Assembly: GCF_003846175.1 (NCBI RefSeq) | Contig: NZ_ML123048.1 | Location: 513,556-577,555, forward strand | Reading direction: 5' to 3' | DNA length: 64,000 nt | DNA from: Streptomyces sp. ADI95-17 | GTDB taxonomy: Bacteria; Actinomycetota; Actinomycetes; Streptomycetales; Streptomycetaceae | In this document: positions 28,488-36,662 of the stretch, one piece after another | Layout: the number at the start of each line of letters is the position of its first letter | How positions within the stretch are numbered: the first letter of the stretch is position 1 | The notes under the pieces: model-generated | Databases searched by the model: none | Told to the model about the DNA's origin: nothing | The model's input: the letters and a program-made list of their open reading frames with translations, nothing else | Translations under genes and position numbers: made by a program

Positions 28488-29495
28488 ATGGCCAACAGTG
28501 ATTTCCGGCCGGTCTACCACCCGGCCGGCCATGACAACGATCTGCGGGTCGCGTTACAGGACTTGCGCACCGGACGCTGGATGTCCATGCGCAATCTGCT
28601 GGAGAGCACCCCGGACTGGACCCTGTGGACCCAGCGCACCCAGGTGCTCGGAGCGGTCGCCGCCGGTTCGGACGCGGTGCAGGCCTGGCTGGCCGAGGAC
28701 CCCCGGAGCACCGCCGCCGCGGTGATGCACGCGCGGGTCGTCGTCGAACGGGCGGTGCGCGCCCACCGCGAGGCCCACCACCGGGCCCAGGAACTGTGGT
28801 CGGAGGCCTGGCAGGCGTGCCGGACGGCGGCGAACGCCTCGCCCGCGGACCCGGTGCCCTGGGTGTGCCTGCTCGCCCTGTCCCAGCTCGACGAACACCA
28901 GCAGCTGGAGGAACACCGGCTGCACCCGCCGGGGCCGATGCTCTTCCCCGGTCCGTGGGGACTGCTGGCCGAGGCCGACAAGCGCGATCCGTGCAACCGC
29001 GAGGCCTACCACCGGATGCTCCAGTTCGTGTACGCGCGAAAGGCCGGAGGATCGCTCTCGGAGGCCGTCAACTTCGTCCAGTGGGCCGCCTCCGCGGCAC
29101 CGGACGGCTCCGCGCTGCACGTGCTGCCGCTGTATGTGCGGGTCGAGCGCTACCGCCGCGAGCAGGGCCACGAGAAGGCCCTGGACCTGCACTGGGTCAC
29201 CGAGGACGCGGAACGGGACGCGGCCCGTGCGCTGGAGCTCTGGTTCCGTCGCACACCACCGATCTCGCACTCCCTGCTCGATCTCAACCACCTGGCCCAC
29301 GCCCTGTGGGGAGCCCTCCAATTCGCCGACGCCGCAATGGTGTTCGAGGAGCTCGGCCCCTATTTCACCTCGGTTCCATGGGTGTACCGCACACGGGGCC
29401 GCAAGGGCCCCGGAGACGCGGAGGACGTCTTCCTGCGCGCCCGCAGCCGCTGCCTCTCCGTCTCCCGCGGCCCCGGACGGGGGCCGCAGCGCTGA
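28488..29495 (+). CDS. Hypothetical helical-repeat protein
   Basis: 335 aa, not recognised with confidence. It is mostly helical with Ala/Leu/Arg-rich antiparallel pairs (ALQDLRTGRWMSMRNLLESTPDW, then WTQRTQVLGAVAAGSDAVQAWLAEDP), resembling TPR-like repeats. There is no signal peptide or membrane helix. The ATG has a modest AGGA upstream. It precedes the APC permease by 88 bp on the same strand and may share its transcript. Streptomyces genomes carry similar proteins of unknown role. Confidence 0.72.
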   Translation: MANSDFRPVYHPAGHDNDLRVALQDLRTGRWMSMRNLLESTPDWTLWTQRTQVLGAVAAGSDAVQAWLAEDPRSTAAAVMHARVVVERAVRAHREAHHRAQELWSEAWQACRTAANASPADPVPWVCLLALSQLDEHQQLEEHRLHPPGPMLFPGPWGLLAEADKRDPCNREAYHRMLQFVYARKAGGSLSEAVNFVQWAASAAPDGSALHVLPLYVRVERYRREQGHEKALDLHWVTEDAERDAARALELWFRRTPPISHSLLDLNHLAHALWGALQFADAAMVFEELGPYFTSVPWVYRTRGRKGPGDAEDVFLRARSRCLSVSRGPGRGPQR

Positions 29496-29583
29496 GCGAC
29501 GGCACCGCGATGCCCTGTGCCCGCCCCGTCCCGAACCGATGACCGACCGTCCCTTTTCACCACCGCTCATGGAGGTTTTCCCG

Positions 29584-31113
29584 ATGTCCATATCCACCCC
29601 GACCCAGTCGGGTGCGGAGGCAACCCCGCCGAAGGACGAGGAGGAGCGGCTGCGCGAACTCGGCTACCAGCCGGTGCTCGCCCGCCGCATGGGAGGCTTC
29701 GGCAACTTCGCCATCAGCTTCTCCGTCATCTCGATCCTGTCCGGCTGCATGACCCTGTACGGCTTCGGCATGTCGACCGGTGGTCCGGCCGTGATGCTCT
29801 GGGGCTGGGCCGGTGTCGGGCTCTTCGTGCTCTGCGTCGGCATGGCGCTCGCCGAGGTCACCAGTGCGTACCCGACCTCGGGGGCGCTGTACTACATGGC
29901 CGACCGGCTCGGCGGCCGCAAGTGGGGCTGGTACACCGGCTGGCTGAATCTGCTGGGTCTGCTGGGCGCGATCGCGGGCATCGACTACGGTGCGGCGCTG
30001 TTCACCGGCGCGCTGATGAACCTCCAGTGGGGATTCACCCCCACACCGGGCAAGACAATGATCATTTTTGTCTGCATCCTGCTGCTGCACGCCGTGCTGA
30101 ACCTCTTCGGTGTCCGCCTCGTCAGCGTGCTCAACTCCATCAGTGTGTGGTGGCACCTCGCCGGTGTCGCGGTGATCGTCACCGTGCTGGCGATCGTGCC
30201 CTCGCACCACCAGTCGCCGTCGTTCGTCTTCACCGAGTTCGTCAATGACACCGGCTGGCACAACCCGTTGTACGTGGCGGCGATCGGTCTGCTGCTCGCG
30301 CAGTACACCTTCTGCGGCTACGACGCCTCGGCCCACCTGTCGGAGGAGACGTCGAACGCCTCCGTGACGGCGGCCAAGGGCATCGTCCGCGCGATCTGGG
30401 TCTCCTGGATCGCCGGCTTCGTGCTGCTGGCCGGGCTGACCTTCGCCATCCAGGACTACGCGGGCACCCAGAAGAGCGCCACCGGGGTGCCGCCGGCCCA
30501 GATCCTGATCGACGCGCTGGGCACCTCCGGGGCCACCGCGATGCTGCTGATCGTGATCGCGGCCCAGCTGTTCTGCGGCAACGCCGAGGTCGCCGCCGCG
30601 AGCCGGATGGTGTTCGCGTTCAGCCGGGACAACGCCCTGCCGGGTTCGGCGCTGTGGCGCAAGGTGAGTGCGCGCACCCAGACGCCGGTCAACGCGGTGT
30701 GGTTGTCGGTCGTCGTGGCCGGGGTGCTCGCGCTGCCCTCGCTGTACTCCGCCACCGCGTACGGTGCGGTGACCGCGATCAACGTCATCGGCATCACGCC
30801 CGCCTACGCGATCCCGATCTTCCTGAAGCTGCGTTCCGGGAGCCGGTTCGAACGCGGGCCGTGGCATCTGGGCCGCTGGAGCAAACCGATCGGCTGGATC
30901 GCCGTGGTGTGGGTCGCCATCGTGACCGTGCTGTTCCTGCTCCCGCAGTCCTCCCCGGTGACGGTCGACTCGATGAACTACGCGTCGATCGCACTGATCG
31001 CGGTGCTGGCCCTGGCCACCGTGTGGTGGTTCGTCGCCCGCCGTTCGTACAGCACGCCTTCGGCGTACGGGAACGCACGCGAGCAGGCCGAGATCGAGGA
31101 AGGCATCGTCTGA
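29584..31113 (+). CDS. APC-family amino acid/polyamine permease
   Basis: 509 aa, twelve predicted transmembrane helices. The start region ELGYQPVLARRMGGFGNFAISFSVISILSG is characteristic of the AAT/GABA/choline-type permeases, followed by LAEVTSAYPTSGALYYMA. ATG 29584 is preceded by GGAGG at 29571-29575 (8-nt spacer), which rules out the earlier ATG at 29569. Imports an amino acid, GABA, ethanolamine or polyamine by proton symport; the substrate cannot be fixed from sequence. Confidence 0.88.
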   Translation: MSISTPTQSGAEATPPKDEEERLRELGYQPVLARRMGGFGNFAISFSVISILSGCMTLYGFGMSTGGPAVMLWGWAGVGLFVLCVGMALAEVTSAYPTSGALYYMADRLGGRKWGWYTGWLNLLGLLGAIAGIDYGAALFTGALMNLQWGFTPTPGKTMIIFVCILLLHAVLNLFGVRLVSVLNSISVWWHLAGVAVIVTVLAIVPSHHQSPSFVFTEFVNDTGWHNPLYVAAIGLLLAQYTFCGYDASAHLSEETSNASVTAAKGIVRAIWVSWIAGFVLLAGLTFAIQDYAGTQKSATGVPPAQILIDALGTSGATAMLLIVIAAQLFCGNAEVAAASRMVFAFSRDNALPGSALWRKVSARTQTPVNAVWLSVVVAGVLALPSLYSATAYGAVTAINVIGITPAYAIPIFLKLRSGSRFERGPWHLGRWSKPIGWIAVVWVAIVTVLFLLPQSSPVTVDSMNYASIALIAVLALATVWWFVARRSYSTPSAYGNAREQAEIEEGIV

Positions 31114-31216
31114 TCCGGCCCGACTCCCGCCGGCCCTTCCGGAGCCGCCCGGCCGACAGGCCGCGGCCCGGGAGGGCCGCGTGCTTGTCGGGCCCACCCC
31201 GAGCGGTGCCCCGGCA

Positions 31217-32491
31217 CTACGGCAGCCAGAGGCAGGCGGCGGCCAGGAGCGCCACCGTCGCCCCGCCGGTGAGCACCGGCACATTGCCCAGCCAGGCGGC
31301 GAGCGCACCGCCACCGAGCGCACCGATCGGCACCGTGCCGATGAGCGCGGCCTGCAGGACCCCGGCAACGCGGCCCTGGAGTTCGGGCGGTGTGATCAGC
31401 TGCTGGGTGGTGGTCATGGAGATGGCCCAGACCGTGGCCGCGAGACCGAAGACGAACTGGTACGCCAGCAGCGCCGGGAAGCCCGGGCCCAGGGATGCGC
31501 CCGGGATCAGGAAGATCGCGAGGGCGGCCACCACGGCGCAGATCCGGGTCGCCGCGGCCAGCCCGATGGTGGCGGCGAACCGGCCGGCCAGCAGCACTCC
31601 GAGTACGGTGGCGACGCTGAACGCGGCGTAGACCGTCCCCAACTGCCAGGCCGGCAGCCCGAGATCGCGGGTGGCATAGAGCACGAAGAGCGCGTCGGCG
31701 GCTCCGCTGCCGAGATTGAACCCGGCCCCCGCGAGCACCTGTCGGCGCAGCACCCGCTCACCGCGCACCACTTCGAGTCCGGCACGCAGCGCGGCCGTTC
31801 GGGACTCCTTCTCGTGACGGGCGTGCCGGACCGGGGAGTTGAGTGTCGCGGGCAGACCGAGGAGCAGCAGCGCTTCGATCCCGTACGCCACGCAGGCGGC
31901 CAGCAGTGCGGTGGAGGCCCCGGTCAGGCCCACCAGGACACCGCCGAGGGCGGGGCCGCCGATCTGCCCGGTGGTACGGGCTCCGGTCAGCGCGGAGTTG
32001 GCGGAGAGCAGCTGCTCGGGGTGCACGACCCTGGGCAGGGCCGCCTGAAGGGCGACGGCCAGCATGGAGGTCAGTGCGCCGGACGCGGTGGCCACCAGGT
32101 ACAGCTGGGGCAGCCCGAGCCGTCCGAGGGCGTCCGCCACGGGTACGGAGCCGACGACCAGCACCTGAAGAACGGTGAGGAGCACGGTCAGTCCACGCAG
32201 CCGTGCCCGGTCGACCAGTACCCCGGCGAACGGGCTGAGCAGCGCACCGGGGAGGTAGCTCAGCGCCATCAGTGCGGAGGCGCCGAAGGGCCCCGCCCCC
32301 AGCCGGGTGACGGCGAGCAGCGCGAGGGCCAGGGTGGTGACCTGGCGCCCGACGGAGCTGGCGATCTGTTCCCCGCACAGCAGCGCGAACGGCCGGTGGC
32401 GCAGCAGCGCGCGCCCGGCTCGCCGCGGCTGTCCGGTGCCGGGGGGACGGGCACCGGCGGCAGGGGGCGGCGGGTCGGGCTGCTGCTCCAT
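31217..32491 (-). CDS. MFS exporter in the RiPP operon
   Basis: 424 aa, twelve helices, MFS_3/EntS type: FALLCGEQIASSVGRQVTTLALALLAV at the start, LSPFAGVLVDRARLRGL as loop 2-3 motif, and a repeat in the second half (LLAGRFAATIGLAAATRI). Such pumps export siderophores, antibiotics and modified peptides. It begins 5 bp past the DUF5825-type gene, with a weak ribosome site of its own, so it is the last gene of the precursor/radical SAM operon and the likely exporter or self-resistance pump for its product. Confidence 0.83.
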   Translation of the reverse strand: MEQQPDPPPPAAGARPPGTGQPRRAGRALLRHRPFALLCGEQIASSVGRQVTTLALALLAVTRLGAGPFGASALMALSYLPGALLSPFAGVLVDRARLRGLTVLLTVLQVLVVGSVPVADALGRLGLPQLYLVATASGALTSMLAVALQAALPRVVHPEQLLSANSALTGARTTGQIGGPALGGVLVGLTGASTALLAACVAYGIEALLLLGLPATLNSPVRHARHEKESRTAALRAGLEVVRGERVLRRQVLAGAGFNLGSGAADALFVLYATRDLGLPAWQLGTVYAAFSVATVLGVLLAGRFAATIGLAAATRICAVVAALAIFLIPGASLGPGFPALLAYQFVFGLAATVWAISMTTTQQLITPPELQGRVAGVLQAALIGTVPIGALGGGALAAWLGNVPVLTGGATVALLAAACLWLP

Positions 32492-32496
32492 CCCGT

Positions 32497-33102
32497 TCAG
32501 ATGTCGGTGCAGGGGACGGGCCACCGGCGGATGCGCGGCGGCAGGGCCACCGCCCAGCCGTCGGTCACCCGGGCGAGGCGCTCGGCCGCCAGCAGGTCCA
32601 CCGCTTCCCGGCCGACGGCGTCCAGCGCGGCCACGGCGGTGGGGTCCTGGACGGTGCGGAAGGCGGCGAGCAGATCGGGATCGTCGATCGTGAAGCGGGC
32701 CGCGGCCGACGGCTCCCGGCGGTCCATGACGGTGACGAAGTCCGGTCCGCGCCGGTGGTAGAGCTGTCCGTAGGCGTGGCGCTCCCGCCAGGTGGTGAGC
32801 TCCGCCGGTTCGCCGGGCAGGGGGCCGGGGGCCGGCAGGTGGCGCAGCAGACCGGCCGTCCCGGCCACCTCGTGCGCGGGCCCGGTGAACAGCGGGTCGT
32901 CGGTCGCCGGAAGCCAGCGCACCACGAGGTCGTGGCTCTGGCACTCGCGCAGGAACCGGACCGCTTCCGCCGCCGGGCGGCCGCCCGCCCCCAGCCGCAG
33001 CGGTTCGTCGACCGTCACCAGCCGTCCGCGGATCCGGTGCGGCACCCACCCGGCCGGCAGGGCGGGCGCGGTGCGGGTCGGGGGTGCGGGCAGGGGGCTC
33101 AT
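32497..33102 (-). CDS. DUF5825-type partner of a RiPP radical SAM enzyme
   Basis: 201 aa. Contains VRFLRECQSHDLVVRWLP and LPGEPAELTTWRERHAYGQLYHRRGPDFVTVMDRRE, and ends LPPRIRRWPVPC. I recognise it as the DUF5825 family that travels with RiPP-maturing radical SAM C-methyltransferases in Streptomyces; this assignment is from memory of the family, not a search. The biochemical role is unknown; a precursor-binding or accessory function is an inference. Its ATG overlaps the radical SAM stop (ATGA at 33099-33102), implying tight stoichiometric coupling. Confidence 0.72.
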   Translation of the reverse strand: MSPLPAPPTRTAPALPAGWVPHRIRGRLVTVDEPLRLGAGGRPAAEAVRFLRECQSHDLVVRWLPATDDPLFTGPAHEVAGTAGLLRHLPAPGPLPGEPAELTTWRERHAYGQLYHRRGPDFVTVMDRREPSAAARFTIDDPDLLAAFRTVQDPTAVAALDAVGREAVDLLAAERLARVTDGWAVALPPRIRRWPVPCTDI

Positions 33103-35015
33103 CCGGCGGCCTTCTCTCCGTTGTCCGGCGTGCCCGATGCCCCGCCGGCCGTCCCGTCCGGCGCCTGGGCGCGCTCGACCGACCGGACCGGTACGTGCCA
33201 GGTGGGCAGCGACACGTAGGAGCGCCCGTCGTCGAAGAGGAGTCCCAGCGCGACCGTTTCGCGGAGCCACGCGTCCAGCTCCGCTCCGGTCGGCGGGTCC
33301 CCGTCGGCCGTGAGCAGCCGGTGCAGTGCGCTCCGGGTGCGGCCCGCTTCCAGGTGGCGCAGGGCGGCGGCGTGCCAGCCGGTCAGCCGGTGGGTGCGGC
33401 GCGGCCAGCCGTGGCGCCGGTCGTGGACGAGGAGCGTCTCGTCGCCGGTGGGCTGTTCCAGGACCAGGGTCGAGGCGGGATGGCCGGTGTACCAGTCGCG
33501 GGCCGCGGCCTTCAGCCGCGCCTCGGTCCCGCCGCCGATCCCGGCGGGCGGGGTGTCGAAGAGGTAGACCAGATCGGCCAGTTGGTCCTCGGGCAGGTCG
33601 TAGACATGGCGGTACATCTCGGCGGGACGGCGTTGCGGAAAGCCGAGCGCGGGGTTGGCGAAGTTGGGGCTGAACCGCTCCAGTTGGATGCGGTGGGCGC
33701 CGCCGGGCGGCTGGAGGTGGACGAGCGCCGGCATCTGGTCGATGACGGAGGCGTAGTCCTGGTCGGTCTCCCCGGGGAATCCGTACAGGTAGTTCCAGGA
33801 GCAGGTGAGCGAGTGGTTCTCGCACTCGCGCAGGGTCCGGATGTTGCGGGAGCCGCTGACGCCCTTGTCCATGAGGTCCAGGGCCCTGTTGCTGAGGCTC
33901 TCGATGCCGGGCTGGATGTGGACCGAGCCGGCGCGGGCGAGCAGTTCCAGTTGCTCGGCGGTGAGGTTGGACTTGACCTCGTAGTGCATGCGCAGGTCCC
34001 AGCGGCTCTCGGCGGCGAGCGGGAGGAAGTCCTTGAAGTAAGCCATGTCGATGATGTTGTCGACGGTGACGATGTCCAGGATGCGGTGACGCCGGACCAG
34101 GCGGTCGACCTCGTCCCAGAGCCGGTTTCCGGGTTTGGCCCGGAAAGTCATCGCCGAGCCGTTGAGCCCGCAGAAGGTGCAGTGGTGCTTCTCGCCCCAC
34201 CAGCAGCCCCGGGCCCCCTCCACCACCAGTTTCGGGTGGACGTACTCGGCGACCGGGGAGGCGTCGACGGCCTGCTGCCAGAGGTCGTAGTCGGGCGAGG
34301 GGATGTCGGCGGGTGCGACGGTGCGCCGGGACTCCTCGTTGGCGCGCGACTCCTGCCCGTCCCACCAGCAGAGTCCGGGGACGTCGGCGGGCGCGGTGCC
34401 CGCGTCGATGTGGGTGAGCAGGGCGGGCAGGGCGTACTCCCCCTCGCCGCGCACCACATGGTCGACGAAGCGGTGGTTGCGGTGCAGTGCGTGGCCCATC
34501 GGGCCGTCGCAGTTGCTTCCGCCGAACACCACGGTCAGTCCGGGGCGGCGCCGTTTGAGTTCCGCCGCGAGCGCCAGTGAGGAGACGTTCTGCATGAACG
34601 TGGTGGTGAAGCCCACGACATCGGGGGCCTCGTCGAGTATCGCGTCCGCGCTCTCCTCGATGAACTCCGCCGCGTGGACCCGCATCGCGGTCGCGGTGGA
34701 GATGTCGGTCCCGCGCCGTGCGGCGTACTCCTTGAGCTGCGCCACACCCCATTCGGGGTCGTTGTACAGGACGCCGGAGAACACCCAGTCCCCGAGTCCG
34801 TCAAAGATCGATTCGCTGCCGACCGCGACATGGTCACCGGGGCGCAGCGCCCCCTTCGAGCGTTCCAGCAGGAATTCCGCCCAGCGCAGGGAGCCGTGGA
34901 ACTCGCGCACCTCGTCGTCCGGCCGGGTCCGGTCCAGCAGCGCGTGCAGCAGCCCCACCTGGAGCGAGGGGAGTTCGATCGGCTGCCAGGGCATGGTCAC
35001 CAGATGTATTCGCAC
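33099..35015 (-). CDS. B12-dependent radical SAM RiPP C-methyltransferase
   Basis: 638 aa. Residues about 1-200 form a cobalamin-binding Rossmann domain (VGFTTTFMQNVSSLALAAELKRR, VVFGGSNCDG). The radical SAM cluster motif is C271-x7-C279-x2-C282 (GCWWGEKHHCTFCG), a long spacing typical of the RiPP-maturation subgroup (rSAM_ocin type). The barrel continues through VDNIIDMAYF and IQPGIESLSNRAL. A C-terminal domain (about 480-638) may bind substrate. It should add methyl groups to unactivated carbons of a peptide using methylcobalamin and SAM. GTG 35015 has GGGAGG 5 nt upstream. Directly downstream of the 27-aa peptide gene. Confidence 0.9.
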   Translation of the reverse strand: MRIHLVTMPWQPIELPSLQVGLLHALLDRTRPDDEVREFHGSLRWAEFLLERSKGALRPGDHVAVGSESIFDGLGDWVFSGVLYNDPEWGVAQLKEYAARRGTDISTATAMRVHAAEFIEESADAILDEAPDVVGFTTTFMQNVSSLALAAELKRRRPGLTVVFGGSNCDGPMGHALHRNHRFVDHVVRGEGEYALPALLTHIDAGTAPADVPGLCWWDGQESRANEESRRTVAPADIPSPDYDLWQQAVDASPVAEYVHPKLVVEGARGCWWGEKHHCTFCGLNGSAMTFRAKPGNRLWDEVDRLVRRHRILDIVTVDNIIDMAYFKDFLPLAAESRWDLRMHYEVKSNLTAEQLELLARAGSVHIQPGIESLSNRALDLMDKGVSGSRNIRTLRECENHSLTCSWNYLYGFPGETDQDYASVIDQMPALVHLQPPGGAHRIQLERFSPNFANPALGFPQRRPAEMYRHVYDLPEDQLADLVYLFDTPPAGIGGGTEARLKAAARDWYTGHPASTLVLEQPTGDETLLVHDRRHGWPRRTHRLTGWHAAALRHLEAGRTRSALHRLLTADGDPPTGAELDAWLRETVALGLLFDDGRSYVSLPTWHVPVRSVERAQAPDGTAGGASGTPDNGEKAAG

Positions 35016-35035
35016 TGAGCCTCCCACGGCACGGT

Positions 35036-35066
35036 GGCGGACGCCGGGCCGCGCCCGGCGTCCGCC
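35036..35066 (-). terminator. Attenuator-like hairpin between precursor peptide and radical SAM genes
   Basis: Perfect 14-bp arms ggcggacgccgggc (35036-35049) and gcccggcgtccgcc (35053-35066) with a 3-nt loop. Located between the peptide stop (35105) and the methyltransferase start (35015). Partial termination here would give more precursor than enzyme transcript, a common RiPP arrangement, or protect the peptide mRNA 3' end. Confidence 0.7.
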
Positions 35067-35104
35067 CTTCTCGTCGCTGTCCGGCCGGACCGGAGCATTG
35101 CGGT

Positions 35105-35188
35105 TCAGCGCGTCGGACGTTTCTCGATCGTCTGCCGTTCGCGGTTCTTCGCTTCTTCCTCGCGGACCACGACCTTCTTGATCTCCAT
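35105..35188 (-). CDS. Candidate RiPP precursor peptide, 27 aa
   Basis: Begins MEIKKVVVREEEAK, ends TIEKRPTR, 27 residues, very hydrophilic: eleven Lys/Arg and six Glu around a VVV patch, no Cys, Ser, Gly or aromatic residue. ATG 35188 is preceded by GGGGAGG at 5-6 nt, one of the strongest ribosome sites in the window, which argues that the small ORF is real. It lies 89 bp upstream of a peptide-type radical SAM methyltransferase on the same strand, with a hairpin between. There is no obvious leader/core boundary. Possible methylation sites include the Val patch, Gln, Thr, Ile or Arg residues. I do not recognise it as a known class. Confidence 0.72.
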   Translation of the reverse strand: MEIKKVVVREEEAKNRERQTIEKRPTR

Positions 35189-35225
35189 GTGCCCCTCCCC
35201 TCGGCGTTCGGTCTCAAGTCCGTTG

Positions 35226-35255
35226 ACGTTAGGTCGCGTTGTGACGCAGTGGCAA
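35226..35255 (-). promoter_or_regulatory. Possible promoter of the RiPP operon
   Basis: On the minus strand TTGCCA (35250-35255), 17-18 bp, then CTAACG/TAACGT (35226-35232), about 38 bp before the precursor ATG. A fair sigma-70/HrdB-type match. Confidence 0.4.
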
Positions 35256-35336
35256 GGGTGCCTGCTGGGGCCGGTGGGGCGTACTGGGCGTTCCGGGGCC
35301 GTGGCCGGCCGGGGACCGATCGCTATGCTGCGTGCC

Positions 35337-35357
35337 GAGCGCTCACCGGAAGCGCTC
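35337..35357. promoter_or_regulatory. Two AGCGCTC sites before the DeoR/LacI-type regulator
   Basis: gagcgctc (35337-35344, itself palindromic) and agcgctc (35351-35357), 14 bp apart, 42-62 bp upstream of the regulator start. AGCGCT cores are usual in LacI-family sugar operators of Streptomyces (for example the CebR type). Confidence 0.45.
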
Positions 35358-35398
35358 AAACGAACAGTGCGCGGCGGTACGGCGAGGGGGCCAGCAGC

Positions 35399-36559
35399 AT
35401 GCGGGAGCCGGTTGAACTCAGGCGGCAGCGGATCCTGTCGGTGGTGGAGTCGCGCGGCGCCGTCAAGGTCAGCGCCCTCGCGGCCGAGCTCGACGTCTCG
35501 GTGGTCACGGTCCGGCGGGACGTGGAGGAGCTGGCCCGGGAGGGGCGGCTGCGCCGCGGGCACGGGGTGGCCCGTCCGGTACGGGAGCCGGTCCCGACCG
35601 CCGCGGTCCCGGCGGCCCGGGGCAAGGAGCCGGGCGGGGACGCCGGGGCGGTCGCCCTGGTCGTCCCGGAGCGGCACACGTACCTGTACGAGACCCTGCA
35701 CGGCGCCCGCTCCGTCCTGGAGGAGTCCGGGATCCGGATCGCCCTGCACATCGCGCCGCCGTCGGCCGGTGCCGAACGTCCGCTGGTGGAGCGGGCGCTG
35801 GCGGACGGGGCGCGCGGGTTGCTGATCGCGCCGCGCTGGCGCAGCGCCCGCTCGGAGGAGCTGGACTACGGCTGGCTCGCGAACGTGGGGGTGCCGACCG
35901 TGCTGATGGAGCGGCGGCCCCGGCCGGGCAGCGCGCTGCACGCCCTGGACTCCGTCTGTTCCGACCACTGGTACGGGATCCATCTCGCCGTGGACCATCT
36001 GGTGTCGCTGGGGCATCGCCGGATCGTGCTGGCCGCCCGGGACGACAGTCCGACGGCGCGCAGCATCCGTACCGCGTTCGCCGAGATCGCGGCGGCCCGT
36101 CCGGAGGTGGCGCAGTGGTCGGTGGTGCTGAGTTCCTCGCAGGCCGTACCGGGCCCGGACACCCCCGCCCCGGCGGGGGCCCGCGGGCCCGCCGGGGCGG
36201 GCGACGGCCGTGCCGTGCTCGACCTCGCCGCGCTGCTGCGGGAGCAGGGCGTGACGGGCGCCGTGCTGCACGGCGACGTGGACGCGCTGATGCTGGTGCA
36301 GCGGCTGGCGGAGAGCGGTGTCGAGGTGCCCCGGGACTGTTCGGTGGTGGCGTACGACGATGTGGTCGCGGCGCTCGGCAGCCCGCCGCTGACGGCGGTG
36401 GCGCCGCCGAAGGCGGAGATCGGACGGGCGGCCGCCGAACTGCTGCTCCACCGGCTGTCGGGCGGAGCGGGCGCGAGCGGTCCGGTGCGCCGCACGGAGC
36501 TGCTGCCCACGCTGAAGGTGCGTGGATCGGCCCAGGAGCCGCCCCGCTCCATCGACTGA
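35399..36559 (+). CDS. Transcriptional regulator: DeoR-type HTH with LacI-type sensor
   Basis: 386 aa. Residues 1-60 are a DeoR-like winged helix (ELRRQRILSVVESRGAVKVSALAAELDVSVVTVRRDVEELAREGRLRRGHG). From about 80 a periplasmic-binding-like LacI sensor domain follows (VALVVPERHTYLYETLHGAR, HLAVDHLVSLGHRRIVLA, VPRDCSVVAYDDV). DNA-binding and sensor modules thus come from different families. ATG 35399 has gaggggg 8 nt upstream. It reads into the ABC importer operon and should be its sugar-responsive repressor. It is divergent from the RiPP precursor, so shared control is possible. Confidence 0.87.
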   Translation: MREPVELRRQRILSVVESRGAVKVSALAAELDVSVVTVRRDVEELAREGRLRRGHGVARPVREPVPTAAVPAARGKEPGGDAGAVALVVPERHTYLYETLHGARSVLEESGIRIALHIAPPSAGAERPLVERALADGARGLLIAPRWRSARSEELDYGWLANVGVPTVLMERRPRPGSALHALDSVCSDHWYGIHLAVDHLVSLGHRRIVLAARDDSPTARSIRTAFAEIAAARPEVAQWSVVLSSSQAVPGPDTPAPAGARGPAGAGDGRAVLDLAALLREQGVTGAVLHGDVDALMLVQRLAESGVEVPRDCSVVAYDDVVAALGSPPLTAVAPPKAEIGRAAAELLLHRLSGGAGASGPVRRTELLPTLKVRGSAQEPPRSID

Positions 36560-36614
36560 TCGTTTGACCGCTTTTATTTTCTTCTGAGCGATCTCTTGAC
36601 CAAGTAACGATCAG
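36556..36614. promoter_or_regulatory. Inverted repeat and promoter of the ABC importer operon
   Basis: ctgatcgtt (36556-36564) and aacgatcag (36606-36614) form a perfect 9-bp inverted repeat around an AT-rich core (cttttattttcttct). Inside, related direct motifs tgatcgtttgacc and cgatctcttgacc repeat, the second containing a TTGACC -35 candidate. Likely operator and promoter read by the regulator just upstream. Confidence 0.5.
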
Positions 36615-36662
36615 CCGATCAGGATTCCCCGTGAGCCGTTTCAGCAGCCGCGGGAGGCGCAC

